Positions 15,249 through 23,581 of a stretch of DNA of 49,422 nt are shown here, one piece after another. The position numbers were made by a program, and so were the translations under genes. This DNA is from JANQRV01 sp964533785 (GTDB lineage Bacteria > Bacteroidota > Bacteroidia > Chitinophagales > Saprospiraceae), in NCBI GenBank assembly GCA_964533785.1, contig CAZHNG010000006.1, forward strand, positions 1-49,422, read 5' to 3'. Within the stretch, counting starts at the first letter, position 1. Each line of letters begins with the position of its first letter. The notes beneath the pieces were generated by a model. It was not told where the DNA came from, searched no databases, and was given only the letters and a program-made list of their open reading frames with translations.

Positions 15249-17663
15249 CTAAAATCGATACCCCACCCCCACCACAAAATTCCGCCCCAACCCATCCGCA
15301 AAATACCGCAACCGGTCCGTGTAGCTCCTATAACTGGTATTGAAGAGATTCCTGGCCTGAAGCTGAACGTCAAAGTTTTTATAAGTAGCGGCCCAGCTCA
15401 AATCCACCAGAAAATAAGCCGGTGGCGGCGGAATGAGATCAAAATCAAGCGCATCCCCGCTAAAACGGTCGATGTCCATCTGCAGAGCATTGAGAAAATC
15501 TTGCGTCGGAATGATCCGCGGGTGTTGAAATTGCTCAAAAGTGTAGGTAGCAGAAAGTTTGAAATGATTATCATCCAACCATTTAATCGATGGGCGGTAA
15601 GTGAGATCGTAAGCGATCTGAGCAGGCGGTTGTTCAACAAAAAAATCATTTCTTTGAATTTGCTTTGCCCACAGATAGCTACCCTTAAAAGTAGAGCTCA
15701 GTAACTGGGAGTGCTCCCATTCCACGGTTAAGTCAGCACCCCAGAACAAGGCATCCGTCTGTTCATTAATGTAAAATACAAAAACACCCCGGGCAGTACG
15801 AGTGATCCCTCCCGGAGTAGAATTAATGAAATTTTCAATATAATTGACGTAACCCGTCAACTCCGCTTTCAAACCCGGTTTGTCGATCGTATAAGTATTG
15901 ATCCATTTATAGCCCACCTCCGCCGGAACCGGACGGTCATTTTCATCTAAAATGCCCTGGGTAGTCACCACAAAATCGAACCTTTCGTCAATAGTGTAGC
16001 GCCATAAGCCATATTCTAGGAAGAAAGAATGCTGTCCAAAGCGATATAATTCCGCAACGTTGGGCGCTCGCCAGGCGGTACCCAAATTGGTGCGAAAAGA
16101 ATGTTGAGGACTGAGTTGGGTCTTGAATCCTAAAGTACCACTCAAATTCCGGTAAAGGATATTGTTGCGGTAAATGGTATTATCCGGTTCACGCCCAACG
16201 ATATAAGCATCCATATAATCAAAGCGGACCCCTAATTCCAGTGTTTTGTTATCCCAGTCATACGATTCGATCAGGTAAGCCCCCCAACGGGTCTGATCAT
16301 AATTCGGAATAAAAGGAACCGTATTGGTGCCAGGCAGGTTATCGTTAGCCTGCTCCATCCATTGTATCCCCATTTTTCCAGAAACCGGCCCCAGATCCGG
16401 ATGACTCCAATCTAGATCCACGGAATGCGTCTTTAACTCCAGGTCAATATTGGGAGCATCCCCCCTTCTCACGCCAAATTCCTTCCGTTTATTAAACTGG
16501 TAACCGTATTGTAAAGAAATGGCATGGTTTTGCCCGATGTATTTAGCGGTAGCTTTGTAAAGATCGTGAGTTGCTCTTTGGTTGGGTTCCTCGATCTGAT
16601 AAGAAAAAGGAACCGTAAACTGTGGCGGTTCCCGGTCGATTGCCCGTTGTAGATCTTCCAGGTTACCGAATACCGAACCGCTCAGGATGCCGAGGTTTTG
16701 ATCAAAATGGCTATAAAAACCTTCAAAATCTAACTCGGCAATCGGGTGTATCCGAAAACCGGCCGAATAGCTTTTTTCTTCTTTACCGGTATTCGACAAT
16801 TGATAATCCGGCGCAGTAAGATCCCCTTGTTTGAGATAAGAACCACTGGATTGCAAGCTGAACCATTTGAACCCCTTGCTCAATTCTACTGCCGCTTCAC
16901 CTGACCTTCCATTCGATTTTCCGGTTAATTCAACACTACCTTTTAAAGGAGTCGATAATTCCATCGGCGGAGGGTTAACCAACACAACTCCTCCCAGGGC
17001 ATCCGGCCCGTAACGAACCGTTGCCGCCCCTTTGATCACTTCCAGTTGATTAGAAAGAGAAGGATCAATTTCAGGAGCGTGTTCGATCCCCCAATTTTGA
17101 AACTCGTGACGAATACCGTTGTTGATTACTAAAATGCGGTTGCTGTGCAAACCGTGAATGATGGGCTTGGAAATATTTTGTCCCGTAGTCAGGGAACTCA
17201 CGCCGGCAATTTTACTAACTGCATCTCCCAGTGATTCGCTTTTGACCGCCTTTAATTCTTCCGCTGATAATTTTGAACTACTGGTCGTATTGAGATTGAC
17301 CTGGGTACGCTCTGCTTCGATCGTTACGCCTTCCAACATCAAGTGTTCCTCCACCATAAAAATCTCCATTTCCGGGTGGTGAAAATCGTGATGGTGTTTC
17401 AGCGTTTTATAGCCAAGTCTGGAAAAGATGAGATCATATTCCTTATCACATAGGTTTTCGATAAGAAAATTACCATCATCATCTGAAATGGCACCGATAG
17501 TTGTATTTTCGACTTGGATGGCTACAAAGGATAAAGGTTCTTTCGTTTTGTAATCAAAGACCTTTCCTTTAATTTCATAGTCACACGAAGGCGTTTCCTG
17601 CCCTCTTACCGTTATAACAATGGTTACACAAAGAAAAATTAAAATCAGGCTGTATCGAATCAT
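15249..17663 (-). CDS. TonB-dependent receptor, probable metal or metallophore uptake
   Basis: 804 residues. A signal peptide (MIRYSLILIFLCVTIVITVRGQ) is followed by a carboxypeptidase-regulatory-like domain (about 28-115), a plug domain (about 120-235, with GVSSLTTGQNISKPIIHGLHSNRILVI and VRYGPDALGGVVLV) and a 22-strand barrel ending in VGVGYRF. The His-rich linker HHDFHHPE, the plug motif HEFQNWGIEHAPEID and the divergent Fur-family gene 98 nt away resemble zinc (ZnuD-like) or other metal receptors. No SusD partner is present, which argues against glycan import. The metal is not determined by sequence. The 3' end runs into the tandem repeat array. Confidence 0.88.
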   Translation of the reverse strand: MIRYSLILIFLCVTIVITVRGQETPSCDYEIKGKVFDYKTKEPLSFVAIQVENTTIGAISDDDGNFLIENLCDKEYDLIFSRLGYKTLKHHHDFHHPEMEIFMVEEHLMLEGVTIEAERTQVNLNTTSSSKLSAEELKAVKSESLGDAVSKIAGVSSLTTGQNISKPIIHGLHSNRILVINNGIRHEFQNWGIEHAPEIDPSLSNQLEVIKGAATVRYGPDALGGVVLVNPPPMELSTPLKGSVELTGKSNGRSGEAAVELSKGFKWFSLQSSGSYLKQGDLTAPDYQLSNTGKEEKSYSAGFRIHPIAELDFEGFYSHFDQNLGILSGSVFGNLEDLQRAIDREPPQFTVPFSYQIEEPNQRATHDLYKATAKYIGQNHAISLQYGYQFNKRKEFGVRRGDAPNIDLELKTHSVDLDWSHPDLGPVSGKMGIQWMEQANDNLPGTNTVPFIPNYDQTRWGAYLIESYDWDNKTLELGVRFDYMDAYIVGREPDNTIYRNNILYRNLSGTLGFKTQLSPQHSFRTNLGTAWRAPNVAELYRFGQHSFFLEYGLWRYTIDERFDFVVTTQGILDENDRPVPAEVGYKWINTYTIDKPGLKAELTGYVNYIENFINSTPGGITRTARGVFVFYINEQTDALFWGADLTVEWEHSQLLSSTFKGSYLWAKQIQRNDFFVEQPPAQIAYDLTYRPSIKWLDDNHFKLSATYTFEQFQHPRIIPTQDFLNALQMDIDRFSGDALDFDLIPPPPAYFLVDLSWAATYKNFDVQLQARNLFNTSYRSYTDRLRYFADGLGRNFVVGVGYRF

Positions 17664-17708
17664 CGACTAGGATTGTTTGTAATTTCATAAATTTACACAA
17701 AAGTGAAC

Positions 17709-17720
17709 GATAATTGCAAC
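17709..17720. promoter_or_regulatory. Fur-like half-site in the TonB receptor/fur divergent promoter
   Basis: GATAATT at 17709-17715 matches one half of the palindrome TGATAATTATCA seen at 18260. It runs into TTGCAAC at 17714-17720, which begins the near-palindrome GCAAC-ATT-GTTAC. Either could bind the adjacent Fur-family protein, but neither is decisive. Confidence 0.3.
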
Positions 17721-17761
17721 ATTGTTACTTTTTAAAGTGTTTAATTGTTAATTTTTACGAT

Positions 17762-18175
17762 ATGAAAGAGAGTATACAGATCTTAAAAAGCAATGGGCTC
17801 AGTAAAACAGAGGTGAGAAAAAAAGTATTAGAGCTATTCATTGATAGCGAAGTCGCTCTTTCGCTGCCTGATATAGAATCCTCTTTTGACAAATTGGATA
17901 GGATTACGCTGTACCGCACATTAAAAACTTTTGAAAACAAAGGTATCATCCATAAGGCGATCGATGGAACCAACCATCCTAAGTACGCCATGTGCGAAGA
18001 GGATTGCGACGAACATCATCACAAAGACAATCACGCCCACTTCCACTGTACTGCTTGCAATAAAACCATTTGCCTGGAAGAGGTACCTACACCTAATATT
18101 CCCAACATCCCAACCGGGTATACTGTCCAGGAAACGACTTTGATCCTTTCGGGAATTTGTGATAATTGTGCTTAG
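17762..18175 (+). CDS. Fur-family transcriptional regulator (Zur-like possible)
   Basis: 137 residues from the ATG at 17762; an upstream TTG would add 16 residues not typical of the family. The N-terminal winged helix (residues 1-75; RITLYRTLKTFENKGIIHK) is followed by a His-rich metal-binding segment (His85-87, His91, His93, His95) and two CxxC pairs (Cys96/Cys99, Cys133/Cys136) for structural zinc. It is divergent from the TonB receptor and directly before the DUF2911 gene, so it probably controls this block in response to a metal. Which metal (Zn, Fe, Mn) cannot be read from the sequence. The organisation fits zinc best. Confidence 0.9.
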   Translation: MKESIQILKSNGLSKTEVRKKVLELFIDSEVALSLPDIESSFDKLDRITLYRTLKTFENKGIIHKAIDGTNHPKYAMCEEDCDEHHHKDNHAHFHCTACNKTICLEEVPTPNIPNIPTGYTVQETTLILSGICDNCA

Positions 18176-18259
18176 ACTAGAAATACTGGCAAAATGTTAT
18201 CTGATAGTGAAGACTTTTTTGCAATAGTTGTAAAATGTGGCAAAAATCAAATTCTAACA

Positions 18260-18271
18260 TGATAATTATCA
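18260..18271. promoter_or_regulatory. Fur/Zur-box-like palindrome
   Basis: TGATAATTATCA is a perfect 12-bp palindrome with the GATAAT/ATTATC halves of Fur-type boxes. It lies 85 nt downstream of the Fur-family gene and 82 nt upstream of the DUF2911 ATG. A 12-bp palindrome alone is expected by chance about a dozen times in a window this long; the resemblance to Fur boxes and the position give it weight. Confidence 0.45.
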
Positions 18272-18352
18272 CTAATTTAGATCAATAACATACGGAAATT
18301 CGATTACAGAAAAACACGATCAATTAATCAATATTTCACCAAATAAAAATGT

Positions 18353-18934
18353 ATGAAGAATCTACTCACAACAATCTTGACATTCGTTTTATTTTTAGGC
18401 CTATCTCAAACATTGGAGGCTCAAAAGTTGCCCATGTTAGATAATAGCCCGTTGGATATTTCCTATTTTCCACCAAGGGCGGCATTCCGCGGCTTTGAGA
18501 ATACCGAACAAGCAAAAGCTGCTAATGAACCCGTTATCCGGGTATTGTATTCTCGTCCGCAAAAAAAAGGACGTGATATTTTCGGCGATCTCGTAGAATA
18601 CGATAAAATGTGGAGAGCAGGCGCTAATGAATCTACTGAAATTATGTTCTTCAAAGACGTTACGATCAATGGTACGAAAGTGGAGGCAGGCCGCTATACC
18701 ATCCACGTTATGCCCACTGCTGATAACTGGACGGTTTTCTTTAATTCCGACCTGGATGGATGGGGCAGTTATCACTATAATGAAGATAATAATGTGGCTA
18801 GTATTACCGTACCTACCCAGCTGACCCTATCAACAGTTGAAAATTTCGGAATTTTCTTCGAAGAAGTGGAAGATGGAGCGCACATGATCATGGCCTGGGA
18901 TGATACGGTCGTAAGAGTGCCTATTCAATTTTGA
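18353..18934 (+). CDS. DUF2911 domain-containing secreted protein
   Basis: 193 residues. Signal peptide MKNLLTTILTFVLFLGLSQTLEAQ, then the DUF2911 hallmarks: VLYSRPQKKGRDIFGDLVEYDKMWRAGANESTEI and later AGRYTIHVMP..NWTVFFN. The family is common and abundant in the Bacteroidota envelope; its molecular role is unknown. It follows the Fur-family gene and a Fur-box-like palindrome, so metal-dependent control is plausible. A clear intrinsic terminator (18963-18997) ends the unit. Confidence 0.88.
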   Translation: MKNLLTTILTFVLFLGLSQTLEAQKLPMLDNSPLDISYFPPRAAFRGFENTEQAKAANEPVIRVLYSRPQKKGRDIFGDLVEYDKMWRAGANESTEIMFFKDVTINGTKVEAGRYTIHVMPTADNWTVFFNSDLDGWGSYHYNEDNNVASITVPTQLTLSTVENFGIFFEEVEDGAHMIMAWDDTVVRVPIQF

Positions 18935-18962
18935 GCAATAACGAATAGTCTTTAAAATTTAT

Positions 18963-18997
18963 AAGGCCCTCTTTAAGAAAAGGAAGTGGGCCTTTTT
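18963..18997 (+). terminator. Intrinsic terminator after the DUF2911 gene
   Basis: Arms AAGGCCC (18963-18969) and GGGCCTT (18988-18994) with an A/G-rich loop, followed by a T run. It separates the DUF2911 gene from the next transcription unit. Confidence 0.75.
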
Positions 18998-19105
18998 ACT
19001 CCCCTTAATTTGTCATACATGCTCCATAAAAGCTCCAAAACTTGTAACGGCGTTGCAAAATAACTATATTGCAACGAAGTTTCATTTTTAAACAAATTGA
19101 GCATT

Positions 19106-21469
19106 ATGACTAAATTCTACACTACCTTATTCATAGTGGTAGCAAGCTTGGCGCCCAATCTCCTGAGCGCCCAACTAAGCAATATTTCAGAGATTACCTT
19201 AACTTTTATCCCAACAAGTGGTTCATCCGTAACTGCAACAGCCACCGATTCTGGTAACGGACTTACTGTTGACGGTCCCATAATGTTGTTGGAAAGTACG
19301 GATTACACTCTGAGCATCGGGTTAAGCGACGGTATGTCCAATACCACCCAGGAAATAATAGATAACGGGAACGATTTCCAATTTTTCTTTGAAACGAGCG
19401 ATGAGATTTTTGCCGCTGCGGCTGATTACAACGATGTGGATGGCAATGGGTTACCGATCGGCCTTTCGACCAATTGGACAACAGCTTGTGTTGACAGTGA
19501 AGATTTGATGGGCAACCTCAGAGTCACCTTAAATGACCTCGGTGACCAAAAATCTGCTTCGTCTACCATAGCAGACGGCACCCAGGAATTGGATCTGACG
19601 TGGGAGGTAATGGTGATGGATGATGCCGACGCACCGGAGTGCGAAAACGAAGAAGAGGTGATCGACCGGGTAACGCTTACCTTTACTCCTACCGCTGGTG
19701 GTGACCCAGTTGTAGCCGTTGCTATTGATCCCGATGGTCCTGGTCCGATGGATCTACAACCTGAAGCTATTACGCTCATGGAAAGTACGGACTATGACTT
19801 GAGCATTACACTGGAAAATACCATTGAAGGCGAAGACATCACCGAGGAGATCATGGAAGAAGACGATGAACACTTATTCTTGTTTGCCTTTGACGAAGAC
19901 TTATTTGAAAGCCCCGATGGTGACGGTAATATCGATAATCGCGCTGACCCCATCAACTACCTGGACAGTGACGACGACAATTTGCCCGTAGGCCTCAGCA
20001 CCGCCTGGACAACTGCCTGTACTACCGATGATGACGCTACCGGCACCTTCAGAGTAGTTCTGAAACACCAGCCCGGCGTAAAATCTCCAACCTCCGGTTT
20101 TGAGGATGGTGGTACCGATATTGACATTCCATGGAACATAACCATTATGGATGATGCCGATGCACCAGAGTGTGAAAACGAAGAAGAGGTCATCGATCGG
20201 GTAACGCTTACCTTTACGCCAACTGCAGGTGGTGACCCAGTTGTAGCCGTTGCTATTGATCCCGATGGTCCTGGTCCGATGGATCTACAACCTGAAGCTA
20301 TTACGCTCATGGAAAGTACGGACTATGACTTGAGCATTACACTGGAAAATACCATTGAAGGCGAAGACATCACCGAGGAGATCATGGAAGAAGACGATGA
20401 ACACTTGTTCCTTTTTGCCTTCGACGAAGACTTGTTTGAAAGCCCTAACGGCGATGGTAATGTAGATAACCGCACTGACCCCATCAATTACCTGGACAGT
20501 GACGACGACAATTTGCCCGTAGGTCTTAGAACGGCCTGGACAACGGCTTGTACTACTGATGACAACGCTACCGGAACCTTCAGAGTAGTATTGAAACATC
20601 AGCCCGGCGTAAAATCTCCAACTTCCGGTTTCGAGGATGGTGGTACCGATATAGACATTCCCTGGAACATAACCATTATGGATGATGCCGATGCTCCGGA
20701 ATGTGAAAATGAAGAAGAGGTCATCGACCGGGTAACGCTTACTTTCACACCTATGGGTGGTGGTGGTGACCCAATTGTAACGGTTGCTACAGATCCCGAT
20801 GGTCCTGGCCCACAAGATATTGAGGTAGAAAATATTAACCTGATCGAAAATACAACATACGACTTAGCCATAACGGTAGAAAATACTATTGAAGGCGAAG
20901 ACATCACCGAAGAAATTAGAGAAGAGGACGACGAACACCAATTCTTCTTCGGCTGGACCGGTGATATTTTCAGCGATCCAACCGGCAACGGTAATATCGA
21001 CAATAGTACCGATCCTGTTAACTACAACGATCAGGATGATAATGGTTTACCTCTTGGACTTTCTACCACCTGGACGACAAGTGCCGCCATGGGGAGTGGA
21101 ACATTTAGAATAGCTCTAAAACACCAACCAGGTATTAAATCAGCTACCTCCACCTTTAGTGATGGCGGTACGGACATTGATATAACCTGGAGTATTAACA
21201 GTGTAGTGACTAGTCTGGATAACCTTACTTCCGGTCAATCATTTGTCATTGCGCCAAATCCAGTGAATGACTTTTTGACCATTCAGACCGAAAATGTAGA
21301 TCTATCCGAGACTCAAGCTTATATCTACAATACGCTGGGAACATTGGTCAGATCCATACAAAGACCCACTTCAGCGATTGCTGTTGATGAATTGGCTCCC
21401 GGGACCTATGTATTGGTCATTGAAGGAGAAAGACTGAGAGTAACCAGAAGATTTTTGAAGGTTAGATAA
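19106..21469 (+). CDS. Acidic secreted repeat protein with T9SS sorting domain
   Basis: 787 residues from the ATG at 19106 (an upstream TTG is less likely). Signal peptide MTKFYTTLFIVVASLAPNLLSAQ, one diverged domain (about 25-171), three tandem 177-residue domains (from about 172, 349 and 526), and a C-terminal T9SS domain (IAPNPVNDFL..GTYVLVIEGERL). Each domain has DRVTLTFTP, a GEDITEEI acidic stretch, a DxDDDNLPVGL segment and FRVVLKHQPGVKS. This matches a flavobacterial lipoprotein family that databases label type 1 periplasmic binding fold, normally one domain per protein; from memory these often sit beside TonB receptors. The very acidic domains and the Fur/TonB context suggest metal binding at the cell surface, which is an inference. 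Confidence 0.8.
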   Translation: MTKFYTTLFIVVASLAPNLLSAQLSNISEITLTFIPTSGSSVTATATDSGNGLTVDGPIMLLESTDYTLSIGLSDGMSNTTQEIIDNGNDFQFFFETSDEIFAAAADYNDVDGNGLPIGLSTNWTTACVDSEDLMGNLRVTLNDLGDQKSASSTIADGTQELDLTWEVMVMDDADAPECENEEEVIDRVTLTFTPTAGGDPVVAVAIDPDGPGPMDLQPEAITLMESTDYDLSITLENTIEGEDITEEIMEEDDEHLFLFAFDEDLFESPDGDGNIDNRADPINYLDSDDDNLPVGLSTAWTTACTTDDDATGTFRVVLKHQPGVKSPTSGFEDGGTDIDIPWNITIMDDADAPECENEEEVIDRVTLTFTPTAGGDPVVAVAIDPDGPGPMDLQPEAITLMESTDYDLSITLENTIEGEDITEEIMEEDDEHLFLFAFDEDLFESPNGDGNVDNRTDPINYLDSDDDNLPVGLRTAWTTACTTDDNATGTFRVVLKHQPGVKSPTSGFEDGGTDIDIPWNITIMDDADAPECENEEEVIDRVTLTFTPMGGGGDPIVTVATDPDGPGPQDIEVENINLIENTTYDLAITVENTIEGEDITEEIREEDDEHQFFFGWTGDIFSDPTGNGNIDNSTDPVNYNDQDDNGLPLGLSTTWTTSAAMGSGTFRIALKHQPGIKSATSTFSDGGTDIDITWSINSVVTSLDNLTSGQSFVIAPNPVNDFLTIQTENVDLSETQAYIYNTLGTLVRSIQRPTSAIAVDELAPGTYVLVIEGERLRVTRRFLKVR
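19619..21210 (+). repeat. Three in-frame 531-bp tandem repeats
   Basis: The start word GATGATGCCGA recurs at 19619, 20150 and 20681, exactly 531 bp apart. Copies 1 and 2 are nearly identical at nucleotide level over long stretches, including silent sites, while copy 3 is more diverged. This implies recent duplication or gene conversion. Confidence 0.9.
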
Positions 21470-21475
21470 GAGTTA

Positions 21476-21743
21476 AGTAATACTACTTTGTCATCTTAAT
21501 TAAAGCAAAGTAGGTTTTTGAATTGATCTACTTCGTAAATCATTTTTGGTTATGAGGTTATGAGGTTATTTGGTTATCAATAAGCTAAATAACCACATAA
21601 CCTCTTTTATGGTGACAAAGACTTTTCGTCATCCATAATCCCTTTTATGGTGACAAAGACTTTTCGTCATCCATATCCATGTCCGTCACAAGTTAAAACC
21701 AGTTGGTATAGATTTTTCTTTAAAGTGACAAAGTAGTATTACT
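21476..21743. repeat. Fold-back element with 18-bp terminal inverted repeats
   Basis: AGTAATACTACTTTGTCA (21476-21493) is perfectly repeated in inverse at 21726-21743. Between them lie a GGTTAT-type hairpin (21562-21577 with 21589-21604, one mismatch) and a 34-bp direct repeat at 21604-21637 and 21642-21675 containing GGTGACAAAGACTTTTCGTC. No ORF is present and no target-site duplication is visible. It could be a MITE-like element or a 3'-end palindrome between convergent genes. Confidence 0.55.
21483..21519 (+). terminator. Probable terminator of the acidic repeat protein gene
   Basis: Stem CTACTTTG (21483-21490) / CAAAGTAG (21506-21513), followed by GTTTTTG. It lies 14 nt after the stop codon and shares bases with the left terminal inverted repeat. 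Confidence 0.55.
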
Positions 21744-21970
21744 CATAGCATTTCTGCTAATTTCAAATCCAATTTCAACAACCCTTTATTTGGGTCTGAT
21801 CCAAACAAGGAATAAACGACCACTCCTTTTTTATCCACCAGGATCCAGTGGGGAGTGCCACCAGCTCCGTACTTCTTGTAAGTGGTATTATTCTCCTGAT
21901 CCTGAAAAAAGGGAAACCGGATATAGAACTCTTCTTTCGCTTTTTCAAAATCTGCCTGCTCAACGTGGAA
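21743..21970 (-). pseudogene. Thioredoxin-like (TlpA/AhpC-type) protein, C-terminal remnant
   Basis: An open minus-strand frame without a start codon encodes about 75 residues with the thioredoxin-fold end: YKKYGAGGTPHWILVDKKG (the cis-Pro TP loop), then VVVYSLFGSD and KLAEML before TGA. The CxxC active-site half is missing. At about 21968 the sequence changes abruptly into a plus-strand DUF2807 remnant. The gene has therefore lost its 5' half, probably in the same deletion that truncated the neighbour. Confidence 0.7.
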
Positions 21971-22354
21971 TTATCCGGCGATTCTGAGATGCGCCTCCAG
22001 AACGTGTTAAATGCTAAAACGGTTTCACTGGATCTCAGTAGCGATAGTAAATTTGAAGGTAATTTCAATACTGAAAGGTTGGATGCAGAGTTGAGTGGAG
22101 ATTCTGAGGTTTTTCTGAGCGGCAGCGCCATTTCCGCCGGCATTGAAGCCCGCGGTGACAGTGAGATTGGAGATTTTAGCTTTTCCATTCAAAACTTGAA
22201 TATCACACTTAAATCGGATAGTGAAGCCAAATTCACCGTAACTGAAACAATTGATATAAAGGCTTCAGGTGATAGTAAGCTAGAATACACCGGCAGTGCG
22301 ATAATTAACTCACAGGACTTGTCAGGGGATGCTGAAGTGGTGTGGGTAGAGTGA
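21965..22354 (+). pseudogene. DUF2807 (head-GIN, putative adhesin) C-terminal remnant
   Basis: From 21965 the plus strand encodes about 129 residues of the DUF2807 beta-helix pattern, with recurring SGDSE-type turns (VELSGDSEM, AELSGDSEV, EARGDSEI, LKSDSEA, KASGDSK, DLSGDAEVVWVE). The signal peptide and the first half of the domain are absent. The frame continues upstream only as antisense of the thioredoxin remnant, so no native start exists. It could be translated from GTG 21965, but it is most likely a pseudogene. Confidence 0.7.
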
Positions 22355-22454
22355 GTTTGGGTCAATAGCTTTTTAAAAATTGCAAAAATTTTGAAAAGCA
22401 GGTAAAAAAATAGACTTGCCCCTACAGATTATTTTAGTTGGAAAAATAAACTTC

Positions 22455-22530
22455 AAAGACAAGTCAAGGAACGCTAAGAAAAATTTTCTTTCCCGTTTTG
22501 CAGGCTTTTTTATAATCTTAGCGTCCTTTC
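22455..22530. repeat. Imperfect palindromic remnant in a gene-free spacer
   Basis: AAGGAACGCTAAGA on the left pairs with TCTTAGCGTCCTT on the right across a pyrimidine-rich loop. The surrounding 22355-22583 spacer has no credible gene. The stem lies downstream of the two convergent units. Confidence 0.45.
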
Positions 22531-22583
22531 TATTAAAATTATATGGCTGTACACTTTCGTCTTTCTGGTATGACTTGATTATT

Positions 22584-22871
22584 CTAGCAAAAGTATAAGC
22601 TACACTGATATAAGCACAGATAATATTCTTGCTCACAGCTATAAAACCAAAATTCAAAACCATACATACAATCATCTATACAGGCACTACAACTTGCGTG
22701 GGAATTTGCAGGTCCACATTGAGTAGCCTCACAAGTGGCAAGACACCAATCAAATTCGGCAAAAGCCATGGATTCACAAACTTCACGATCCGTATCACAA
22801 ATGTGGTGACCAAAAGAGTTGATGGGATATGATATACAAATCAATGCAGTAATAATCAATAATTTTTTCAT
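22584..22871 (-). CDS. Small Cys-rich secreted peptide
   Basis: 95 residues with a signal peptide (MKKLLIITALICISYPINSFG), leaving a mature part of about 74 residues with 12 Cys. Pairs are spaced CX3C (CLATC, CLYQC) and CX2C..CX3C (CSACIDDC), with HHIC at the mature N-terminus. Many aromatic residues occur near the C-terminus (FEFWFYSCEQEYYLCLYQC). No family recognised. It is the second gene of a two-gene unit, 20 nt after the lipoprotein gene. The even Cys number suggests disulfides in the periplasm or outside, or metal binding through HHxC; both are inferences. Confidence 0.65.
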   Translation of the reverse strand: MKKLLIITALICISYPINSFGHHICDTDREVCESMAFAEFDWCLATCEATQCGPANSHASCSACIDDCMYGFEFWFYSCEQEYYLCLYQCSLYFC

Positions 22872-22891
22872 ATTTAATTTTTTCTTAGATT

Positions 22892-23422
22892 TTATTTTGA
22901 TTGAATTTTTTCAGCAGCTTCTCTTACCAGTTCGGGTAATTCGCCTCCTTTTAGGTTGGGAAATTTACGATGAAGCGACACGCTCAGCTCTTTATATCGG
23001 CTCATCGCAGCTCTGCGTTTTTGTATATTCTCGCGATTTTCTATTTCAAATTGTTCAATGATTTTTAAGATATCATCATCAAAGATCTCTTTGCGTTTTT
23101 GTTCGATAGCTCTTTTTCGGTCTTCTGGGCTTCGTTCAGAAATTTCAAGGGTAGCTTTCCTGAATGCTTCATTCTGCTTTCTAAAGCGAGCAGAAAAAGC
23201 TTCCTTATCAGAAAAGAGATCTGCAGGTATATCTTTTTCGGATATCTCAGGCATTTGGACTGCTGAAAAATCCGTCAAATTTATGTAGGCTTCAACTAAT
23301 TCTTCGAATTCTTTTGCCTGCGTGACATTTTCTACGTTTTTCACTCCTTGAATACTGTCCCTATTACAATTGTAAAGTACTGGTAAGGTGAATAAAACCA
23401 GAAGAATAAATCTAATTTTCAT
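22892..23422 (-). CDS. Hypothetical charged helical lipoprotein
   Basis: 176 residues. The lipoprotein signal MKIRFILLVLFTLPVLYNC has its lipobox Cys at residue 19. The rest is rich in Lys, Glu and Arg and predicted mostly helical or coiled (for example SPEDRKRAIEQKRKEIFDDDILKIIEQFEIENRENIQKRR). No Cys beyond the lipid anchor and no recognised domain. It is first in a unit with the small Cys-rich peptide and divergent from the BLUF cyclase gene, sharing a 159-bp promoter region. Function unknown. Confidence 0.7.
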   Translation of the reverse strand: MKIRFILLVLFTLPVLYNCNRDSIQGVKNVENVTQAKEFEELVEAYINLTDFSAVQMPEISEKDIPADLFSDKEAFSARFRKQNEAFRKATLEISERSPEDRKRAIEQKRKEIFDDDILKIIEQFEIENRENIQKRRAAMSRYKELSVSLHRKFPNLKGGELPELVREAAEKIQSK

Positions 23423-23569
23423 AGAATGGAATTTTGATTATTAAAAATAACTAAGTATCAACTTGACACCGTTTTACGGAAACAATATTACAGGGCAACA
23501 TTGCAAAAAAATTGCAACGGGAATATTTTAACACATAAAAAAAATCGACTGAAAATTTGAGTGTACTAA

Positions 23570-23577
23570 TATCTTTG
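23570..23577 (+). promoter_or_regulatory. Bacteroidota -7 box of the BLUF cyclase gene
   Basis: TATCTTTG matches the TAnnTTTG consensus exactly and lies only 4 nt before the ATG at 23582. If it is used, transcription would begin at about the start codon, giving a leaderless or nearly leaderless mRNA. No good -33 TTG was seen at the expected spacing. Confidence 0.45.
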
Positions 23578-23581
23578 CAAC

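Noticed and set aside
19426..21003. Several 117-176 codon minus-strand open frames
   Set aside because: They repeat with the 531-bp period of the plus-strand acidic protein gene and have no independent gene features.
17714..23500. TTGCAAC words near 17714, 19050 and 23490 as operators of one regulator
   Set aside because: The words overlap the Bacteroidota -7 promoter wording (TAnnTTTGC) in at least one case and their spacing differs, so a shared operator is not supported.
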